This document shows positions 1 to 4,303 of a stretch of 5,467 nt of DNA, one piece after another; the stretch's first letter is position 1; the number at the start of each line of letters is the position of its first letter. The notes under the pieces are model-generated. The model made no database searches, was not told the DNA's origin, and worked only from the letters and a program-made list of their open reading frames with translations. A program made the position numbers and the translations under genes. Source of the DNA: Oscillospiraceae bacterium. GTDB lineage: Bacteria > Bacillota > Clostridia > Oscillospirales > Oscillospiraceae. The stretch is taken from NCBI GenBank assembly GCA_017624645.1, contig JAGAMQ010000105.1, positions 1-5,467 of the forward strand, read 5' to 3'.

Positions 1-1
1 C

Positions 2-529
2 CCGGCTGCCACAGGGATGGCGGAGCTGATCTTCTCCTACCCCGGCGTCTTCGCCATCACCGTGTATCGCCTTGCTCATGTACTGTACACTCTGCAGGTA
101 CCTATGATTCCCCGGATCATGACGGAGCACGCCCACAGTGTCACGGGTATTGACATCCACCCCGGCGCCACCATCGGTGAGTACTTCTTTATCGACCACG
201 GCACCGGCATTGTGGTGGGCGAAACCACCGTCATCGGCAAGAATGTGAAGATCTATCAGGGTGTAACTTTGGGCGGTCTGTCCACCAGAGGCGGTCAGAG
301 CCTTCGGGGCAAGCGCCGGCATCCCACCATCGAGGACGATGTGACCATCTATGCCAACGCCTCCATTTTGGGCGGTGAAACGGTGATCGGTCACGGCTGT
401 GTCATCGGTGCCAGCGCCTTTATTACCCAACCCATCCCCCCCTGCACCCGGGTCAGCAGCAAAAACCAGGAGCTGGAGCTGCGCACCAGAGCCAATTGCC
501 CCGGCTGCAAAAATCCCACATGCGAATGA
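2..529 (+). CDS. cysE: Serine O-acetyltransferase, EpsC/CysE type (5'-truncated by window edge)
   Basis: Transfers an acetyl group from acetyl-CoA to L-serine, giving O-acetylserine, the precursor that cysteine synthase converts to cysteine; a cytosolic enzyme. The frame is open to the left edge, so the ATG at 17 is probably internal and the N-terminal helical domain lies outside. About 175 residues are visible. Counting from the ATG at 17, they show the left-handed beta-helix of hexapeptide repeats (about residues 44-140). The family's catalytic residues are present: Asp46 in GIDIHPGA, His61 in IDHGTG and His102 in RRHPTI, matching Asp143, His158 and His193 of E. coli CysE. The FSYPG..A...YRLAH segment preceding the helix is typical of the longer EpsC-type enzymes. 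The C-terminus is odd: it ends in [11 protein letters not shown], with three cysteines (161, 164, 169), and lacks the terminal isoleucine that E. coli CysE uses to dock on CysK. The family call is secure; the choice between cysE and epsC as a name is a matter of convention. Confidence 0.95.
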   Translation, partial: PAATGMAELIFSYPGVFAITVYRLAHVLYTLQVPMIPRIMTEHAHSVTGIDIHPGATIGEYFFIDHGTGIVVGETTVIGKNVKIYQGVTLGGLSTRGGQSLRGKRRHPTIEDDVTIYANASILGGETVIGHGCVIGASAFITQPIPPCTRVSSKNQELELRTRANCPGCKNPTCE

Positions 530-533
530 GAAA

Positions 534-571
534 ACGGGCTGCCAGTCAACGACTGACAGCCCGTATTTTTT
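534..571. terminator. Bidirectional intrinsic terminator between convergent genes
   Basis: A 14-bp inverted repeat (534-547 with 551-564) has a single C.A mismatch at 542/556 and a three-base AAC loop. On the plus strand it is followed by A and six Ts (566-571), giving a good terminator five bases after the acetyltransferase stop. On the minus strand it is followed by TTTTCTC (534-528), a weaker U-tract that would end the DUF1292 transcript. The plus-strand T-run overlaps the minus-strand TAA stop codon at 572-570, so the two genes share a very compact end. Confidence 0.9.
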
Positions 572-860
572 AGTCCTCAAACTGGAGAATGTCCTTGAAG
601 TGCTCCTTGAAGATGGCATATACGCCCTCCAGCACTGCTTCGTCCTCCACAGCCAGGTAGTTTTCGTTCTCCTCGTCCACCGGCTCAATCTCCAAAATCA
701 CGATCTCGGAGGATTCCTCGTCGGCAGGCAGCAGGCACAGATACTCCTTGCCCTGATACTCGATGCAGTCCAGATATTCAAAGGCAACTTCTTCGCCGTT
801 TTCATCCACAAAGGTGATGATGGAGGATTCCTCCTCCTGCAGCAGGTCCTTCTCTTCCAT
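570..860 (-). CDS. DUF1292 (YrzB-like) small acidic protein
   Basis: A 96-residue protein that I assign to the DUF1292 family of Firmicutes, whose molecular function is unknown. The recognisable core is the ITFVDENGEEVAFEYLDC start, then an EYQGKEYLCLLP strand pair, an acidic EIVILEIEP strand and a C-terminal LEGVYAIFKEHF helix. It is extremely acidic: 32 Asp/Glu against 4 Lys and no Arg. There is no signal peptide or membrane segment, so it is expected in the cytosol. The ATG at 860 is chosen because it overlaps the eda stop as TAATG and has GAAAGAGG 10 bases upstream. A start at 902 would add 14 residues (MQEVCGDRERGKKV) unlike the family and buried in eda. It is the last gene of the probable murA-eda-DUF1292 transcript. 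In Bacilli the family is usually found near ruvX-type genes, so this neighbourhood does not reveal its role. Confidence 0.88.
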   Translation of the reverse strand: MEEKDLLQEEESSIITFVDENGEEVAFEYLDCIEYQGKEYLCLLPADEESSEIVILEIEPVDEENENYLAVEDEAVLEGVYAIFKEHFKDILQFED

Positions 861-1501
861 TACTTTCTTGCCTCTTTCACGATCTCCACAGACTTCTTGC
901 AAAGATCGGTGATCTCATCCCACTTGCCGTTGTCAATGAGATCTGCAGTTACCATGTAGCTGCCGCCGCAGGCGCAGATCACAGGGCTGCCCGCATAGGT
1001 GGCCAGGTTCTTCAGACCGATGCCGCCGGTGGGCATAACCTTGAACATGGGGAAGGGTGCAGACAGGGACTTGATCTTATCCAGACCGCCGGACTGCTCT
1101 GCAGGGAAGAACTTCAGCACCTCAAGGCCCAGCTTGTAGGCAGCATGGTAATCGGTGGCAGTAGTGCAGCCGGGGAAGATGGTGATGCCCTTCTCCTGGC
1201 AGTACTTGACGATCTCGATGTCCAGACCGGGGGTGACGATGTACATGGCACCTGCGGCAATGGCCTCATCCACCTGCTGGGTAGTCAGCACGGTACCGGC
1301 ACCCACCAGCATCTCAGGATGTGCCTCGATCATCAGCCGGATGGCGTCTGCCGCACCGGCTGCCCGGAAGGTCACCTCTGCCACGGGCACGCCGCCTGCG
1401 CACAGGGCATCTGCCAAAGCCTTGGCATCCCGCTGGGGGTTATTCAGCTTGATCACCGGCACAACGCCGATTTCACCGATCTTCTTTTGTAATTCGTTCA
1501 T
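860..1501 (-). CDS. eda: KDPG/KHG aldolase (2-dehydro-3-deoxyphosphogluconate aldolase)
   Basis: Class I Schiff-base aldolase that splits 2-keto-3-deoxy-6-phosphogluconate into pyruvate and glyceraldehyde 3-phosphate. Many members also act on 4-hydroxy-2-oxoglutarate. It is a cytosolic TIM barrel, usually a trimer, used in Entner-Doudoroff or hexuronate catabolism. The 213-residue length is normal. Key residues are present: Glu42 and Arg46 in AEVTFR (Glu45/Arg49 in E. coli), VGAGTVL at 66-72, SPGL-like TPGLD at 90-94, the Schiff-base lysine Lys130 in LKFFPAE, and the phosphate-binding PTGG at 157-160. The ATG at 1501 has AAGAAGG five bases upstream. It lies 41 bases after murA and overlaps the next gene by one base. 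No kinase, dehydratase or sugar-acid regulator is visible beside it, so which pathway it serves cannot be read from the context. Confidence 0.95.
   Translation of the reverse strand: MNELQKKIGEIGVVPVIKLNNPQRDAKALADALCAGGVPVAEVTFRAAGAADAIRLMIEAHPEMLVGAGTVLTTQQVDEAIAAGAMYIVTPGLDIEIVKYCQEKGITIFPGCTTATDYHAAYKLGLEVLKFFPAEQSGGLDKIKSLSAPFPMFKVMPTGGIGLKNLATYAGSPVICACGGSYMVTADLIDNGKWDEITDLCKKSVEIVKEARK
871..878 (-). promoter_or_regulatory. Ribosome binding site inside eda for the DUF1292 gene
   Basis: GAAAGAGG on the minus strand lies 10 bases before the ATG at 860, within the last codons of eda. Together with the TAATG stop/start overlap at 862-858, it suggests that ribosomes finishing eda restart on the DUF1292 frame (translational coupling). 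This site decides the start codon. Confidence 0.65.
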
Positions 1502-1506
1502 ATTTA

Positions 1507-1536
1507 CCTTCTTTCCGGCTGATTTCAGCCATTATA
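1507..1536 (-). promoter_or_regulatory. murA-eda intergenic: small hairpin, ribosome binding site, possible weak -10
   Basis: The 41-base gap holds three signals on the minus strand. A perfect TATAAT lies at 1536-1531. It is followed immediately by the inverted repeat GGCTGAAATCAGCC (1530-1517; 5-6 bp stem, 2-4 base loop), and then by AAGAAGG (1513-1507), the eda ribosome binding site. No acceptable -35 box lies 16-18 bases before the TATAAT (the bases there are GC-rich, such as GCCGGT), and it has no TG extension. An internal promoter is therefore uncertain. The hairpin has no U-tract and is not a terminator; it could affect mRNA stability or eda translation. Confidence 0.4.
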
Positions 1537-1542
1537 GTTTAT

Positions 1543-2808
1543 TCAATCATCTAACCGGCGGATCTGGGCACCCAGCGCCGTCAGCTTTTGGATGATATTT
1601 TCATAGCCCCGCTCCACAAAGTGGATATTACGCACCGTGGTCACACCCTCGGCAGCCAGTCCGGCAATAATCAACGCCGCACCTGCCCGCAGGTCCCGCG
1701 CCGTCACCTCTGCTCCCCGCAGCCGTTCACAGCCGGTGATCATGGCAGTCTTGCCATTGATCAGGATCTCGGCTCCCATGCTCTGCAGCTCAGTACAGTA
1801 ACCGAAGAACCGGGTCTCATACACACTCTCCGTCAGTCGGCTCACACCCTTTGCCAAAGACATACAAACGCAGATCTGTGCCTGCATATCCGTGGGGAAG
1901 CCGGGATAAGGACGGGTCTTGACTGTAGTATCATGGAGTCTTCCGCTGGATCGGACCCGGATGGCATCGTCGAAATTGGTGATCTCGGCACCCATTTCCG
2001 CCAGTTTGGAGGTAATGCAGTCCATGTGCTTGGGGATCACATTTTTTACAAGCACGTCGCCGCCGGTAGCAGCTACGGCAGCAAGATAGGTTCCTGCCTC
2101 GATCTGATCGGGGATAATGGCATATGTACCGCCAAAAAGCTGCTCCACGCCTTTGATCTTCACCGTATCCGTACCGGCACCGGAGATTCGGGCACCCATG
2201 GTATTGAGGAAGTTGGCAAGATCAACGATATGGGGTTCCTTTGCAGCATTTTCAATCACCGTCTGTCCCGGCAAAAGAGTAGCTGCAAGCATAATATTCA
2301 CAGTTGCGCCCACACTGACCACATCCAAGCTCACCCGATGACCGCAGAGGGTCTCGGGATCAGAGGTCAGGTTTACATAATCATCCGCCTCTTCCACATT
2401 GGCACCCAATGCACGGAAGCCCTTGATATGCTGATCGATGGGACGGGAGGCAAAGTTACAGCCGCCGGGCAGCGCTACATTCGCCTGACCGAACCGGCTG
2501 AGGAGGGCGCCCATCAGATAGTAGCTGGCACGCATCTTCCGGACCAGTTCCGGATTGGGGGTGGTACTTTTGATCTCGGTACTGTCCAGCTCCACCACGC
2601 CCGGCTCCGGGCAGGCTACATCCACGCCCAGATCCCGGAGGATCTCCAACAGGATCCGCACATCAGAAATATCGGGAACGTTCTCCACACGGCACTTGCC
2701 GCCCACCAGGATCGCGGCAGGCAAAATCGCTACGGCAGCATTTTTTGCGCCGCTGATGGTCACTTCGCCACAAAGCGCATTGCCGCCGGTAATTTCATAT
2801 CTAGCCAA
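1543..2808 (-). CDS. murA: UDP-N-acetylglucosamine 1-carboxyvinyltransferase
   Basis: Transfers enolpyruvate from phosphoenolpyruvate to UDP-GlcNAc, the first committed step of peptidoglycan precursor synthesis in the cytosol; the target of fosfomycin. The 421-residue length is typical. Family markers occur in order: SGAKNAAV with Lys22/Asn23, RKMRASYYLMGALL (90-103), the flexible active-site loop LPGGCNFASRPID with Cys117 (Cys115 in E. coli), PDQIEAGTYL (233-242), YPGFPTDMQAQ with the catalytic-base Asp307, TESVYETRF (326-334), RDLRAGAALI (371-380) and ERGYENI with Arg400. The product begins MARYEITGG, but its start codon is TTG at 2808. It is supported by AAGGAG nine bases upstream and by the lack of an in-frame ATG or GTG before it. 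It is the first gene of the leftward murA-eda-DUF1292 unit, behind a strong promoter. Firmicutes often carry two MurA copies; this window alone cannot say which one this is. Confidence 0.97.
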   Translation of the reverse strand: MARYEITGGNALCGEVTISGAKNAAVAILPAAILVGGKCRVENVPDISDVRILLEILRDLGVDVACPEPGVVELDSTEIKSTTPNPELVRKMRASYYLMGALLSRFGQANVALPGGCNFASRPIDQHIKGFRALGANVEEADDYVNLTSDPETLCGHRVSLDVVSVGATVNIMLAATLLPGQTVIENAAKEPHIVDLANFLNTMGARISGAGTDTVKIKGVEQLFGGTYAIIPDQIEAGTYLAAVAATGGDVLVKNVIPKHMDCITSKLAEMGAEITNFDDAIRVRSSGRLHDTTVKTRPYPGFPTDMQAQICVCMSLAKGVSRLTESVYETRFFGYCTELQSMGAEILINGKTAMITGCERLRGAEVTARDLRAGAALIIAGLAAEGVTTVRNIHFVERGYENIIQKLTALGAQIRRLDD

Positions 2809-2817
2809 GGATAATCA

Positions 2818-2823
2818 CTCCTT
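2818..2823 (-). promoter_or_regulatory. Ribosome binding site fixing the TTG start of murA
   Basis: AAGGAG on the minus strand is separated from the TTG codon (2808-2806) by nine bases. This strong Shine-Dalgarno sequence supports the TTG as the true start, giving the expected MurA N-terminus. TTG starts are weaker than ATG, so it may moderate MurA output behind a strong promoter. Confidence 0.8.
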
Positions 2824-2858
2824 GCGAATTATTAAAAACTGTTTTTTCACTAATACGG

Positions 2859-2887
2859 ATTATACCATACGGTTCGCGTTATGTAAA
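2859..2887 (-). promoter_or_regulatory. Sigma-A-type promoter of murA
   Basis: On the minus strand the -35 box TTTACA (2887-2882) is followed by exactly 17 bases and a consensus -10 TATAAT (2864-2859). The -10 is preceded by TGG, giving a TGn extended -10. Transcription should start near 2852, leaving a leader of roughly 43 bases that contains an A-run, a T-run and the AAGGAG site. There is no terminator between the rsmF stop (2905) and this promoter, so some read-through from rsmF is possible. Confidence 0.88.
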
Positions 2888-2904
2888 GCACAAATTCTCC
2901 GGAA

Positions 2905-4197
2905 TTATCGCCGTAATCCCTTGGGATAGTGGTTTTTCAGAAGCTTTCCGTCACCTTTCCCCCAACCGATGCTGTAGCCCTCTGTCTGAACAAGGCACCA
3001 CCCCTTTACCGGCGAAGCCACCGTTTCCCCGTGGAGATACGCCGCCATTTCCCTGCTGCCCGCAGGGTAGCTGTGCACCTTCTTTGCATCCCGAAGCCAC
3101 AGAGCCAAAGCATGTGCCGGCTGAAAGCGGTCCTTTTTCAGTTCTCCCAGCTCTAAGCCCGGACGCAGCGCACGGATGCCGTGCAGCTCCGGCATTTGCT
3201 TCGGTGCCCAGTATAGGCTCTGCCCAAAGGTTACCGGCTTACCCTCCGGAAGGCAGATTCCCAGTTCCCGGGCAAACTCCTCCCACAGCTTAGGAAGCTT
3301 CTGCTTTTGCATGTAGCCCCCCTCTTCCTCATCCGGCTCACCTTTCCTGCGCAGGACAGCGGCAAAATGTCCCTCTCCCAGCAGCTTATGGGGCCACAGG
3401 CGCACAGAGGAATTCTCCCCACGCACAAACCAAGGGACATCCAAGGGTTCCGGGTAAAAATCCGGATGCTCTGCAAGAAACGCCGCCACCGTTTCTTCGT
3501 TTTCTTCCGGGGCAAAGGTACAGGTAGAGTACACCAGCCGTCCCCCGGGGCGTACCAAGGCAGCACCGCTGCGCAGGATCTCCCGCTGACGGTTGGCACA
3601 CATCTGTACCGTCTCTACACTCCAATCCGTCACAGCCGCTTCCTCTTTTCGGAACATTCCCTCTCCGGAGCAAGGCGCATCGATAAGAACCCGGTGAAAA
3701 AAGCCGGGGAATTTTTCTGCCAGCCGGTCCGGATGTTCATTGGTGACTAAGGCGTTGGCAATTCCAAGCCGCTCCACATTCCGGCTGAGGATCTTTGCCC
3801 GTTTAGGGTTGATCTCGTTGCACAACAGGAAGCCTTCCCCCAGCATCCGTCCGGCAATCTGGGTGGATTTTCCTCCCGGTGCGGCACACAGATCACACAC
3901 CCGCTCACCTGGCTGCGGATCCAGCAGCGCCACAGGTGCCATGGCACTTGCCTCTTGTAAGTAGTATACGCCTGCTTCGTGGAAGGGGTGCAGACCGGGT
4001 CGGGCATCCGGGTCATAATAGTATCCCCGGGGTTCCCAGGGAACGCCCTTCCTCACAAAATCCAGCTCCGGCGGCTCTCCCTTTAGGGGGTTAAACCGCA
4101 GCGCCACCGCTCTGGGGCGCTCCAGGGATGCCAAAAACGCCGGGTATTCCTCCCCCAGCTGTGTTTTCATTCGCTCTAAAAAGGCTTCAGGCAGCAT
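2905..4197 (-). CDS. rsmF: RsmF/YebU-like 16S rRNA cytosine-C5 methyltransferase (NOL1/NOP2/Sun family)
   Basis: SAM-dependent enzyme that forms 5-methylcytosine in 16S rRNA; E. coli RsmF modifies C1407, and other members modify nearby decoding-region cytosines. The 430 residues show, in order: an N-terminal RNA-binding part with RFNPLK (34-39) and YYLQEASAMAPV (78-89); SAM motif I, CAAPGGKST (104-112); acidic Glu128 of motif II; DAPCSGEGMFRK with Cys176 (motif IV); and YSTCTFAPEENE with Cys226, the expected nucleophile (motif VI). WPHKLLGEGHF (268-278) closes the methylase. A PUA-like tail ends in GWGK...LKNHYPKGLRR, as in RsmF-like proteins of Firmicutes. The ATG at 4197 is chosen because AAGGAG lies eight bases upstream and the family begins with MLPEAFLERMK-like sequence. 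It has its own promoter and follows a terminator, so it is probably transcribed alone. The exact target cytosine is inferred only. Confidence 0.93.
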   Translation of the reverse strand: MLPEAFLERMKTQLGEEYPAFLASLERPRAVALRFNPLKGEPPELDFVRKGVPWEPRGYYYDPDARPGLHPFHEAGVYYLQEASAMAPVALLDPQPGERVCDLCAAPGGKSTQIAGRMLGEGFLLCNEINPKRAKILSRNVERLGIANALVTNEHPDRLAEKFPGFFHRVLIDAPCSGEGMFRKEEAAVTDWSVETVQMCANRQREILRSGAALVRPGGRLVYSTCTFAPEENEETVAAFLAEHPDFYPEPLDVPWFVRGENSSVRLWPHKLLGEGHFAAVLRRKGEPDEEEGGYMQKQKLPKLWEEFARELGICLPEGKPVTFGQSLYWAPKQMPELHGIRALRPGLELGELKKDRFQPAHALALWLRDAKKVHSYPAGSREMAAYLHGETVASPVKGWCLVQTEGYSIGWGKGDGKLLKNHYPKGLRR

Positions 4198-4205
4198 ACT
4201 TTCGG

Positions 4206-4211
4206 CTCCTT
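4206..4211 (-). promoter_or_regulatory. Ribosome binding site fixing the rsmF start
   Basis: AAGGAG on the minus strand lies eight bases before the ATG at 4197. It rules in favour of this start over a frame open further upstream to 4398, which would cross the preceding gene's terminator. Confidence 0.85.
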
Positions 4212-4227
4212 TTTCATGGATACCGAT

Positions 4228-4256
4228 ATCATACCACAGCCGTACGCTTTTTTCCA
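4228..4256 (-). promoter_or_regulatory. Probable promoter of rsmF with extended -10
   Basis: On the minus strand, TATGAT (4233-4228) is preceded by TGG, an extended -10, and lies 17 bases after TGGAAA (4256-4251), a 4-of-6 match to the TTGACA -35. Transcription would start near 4221, leaving a leader of about 24 bases with the AAGGAG site. It sits directly downstream of the terminator of the preceding gene, as expected for an independent unit. The -35 is weak, so the TGn extension probably matters. Confidence 0.65.
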
Positions 4257-4259
4257 CAG

Positions 4260-4293
4260 AAAAAACCGGTGCAGCAGGTGCTGCACCGGTTTT
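4260..4293 (-). terminator. Intrinsic terminator of the EF-G-like gene
   Basis: A perfect 14-bp inverted repeat (4262-4275 with 4280-4293; core CCGGTGCAGC/GCTGCACCGG) has a four-base loop. On the minus strand it runs into six Ts (4265-4260). It begins about 10 bases after the TGA of the EF-G-like gene and separates it from rsmF. On the plus strand it is followed by only ATTAT after the TTTT arm, so termination in that direction would be weaker and has no visible gene to serve. Confidence 0.93.
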
Positions 4294-4303
4294 ATTATCG
4301 GAA

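Noticed and set aside
861..902. A 14-residue upstream extension of the DUF1292 frame starting at 902
   Set aside because: It lies wholly inside eda, has no family-like sequence, and the ATG at 860 has both a ribosome binding site and the TAATG coupling arrangement.
399..959. Plus-strand open frame of 186 codons crossing the terminator
   Set aside because: It starts inside the acetyltransferase gene in another frame, passes through the terminator hairpin and continues antisense to DUF1292 and eda. It has no ribosome binding site or family resemblance.
1588..2814. Long plus-strand open frame of 408 codons opposite murA
   Set aside because: It is an antisense shadow of the MurA codons. The translation is rich in His, Gly, Thr and Ile with no recognisable domain, whereas the minus-strand frame is an unmistakable MurA.
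2831..2847. A-run/T-run (AAAAAACAGTTTTT on the minus strand) in the murA leader as a terminator or attenuator
   Set aside because: The possible stem is only four to five A-T pairs with a tiny loop, too weak to terminate; it is more likely an A/T-rich leader.
3231..3750. Several overlapping open frames on both strands within rsmF
   Set aside because: They are alternative frames of a well-supported methyltransferase gene; none has a ribosome binding site or recognisable motif.
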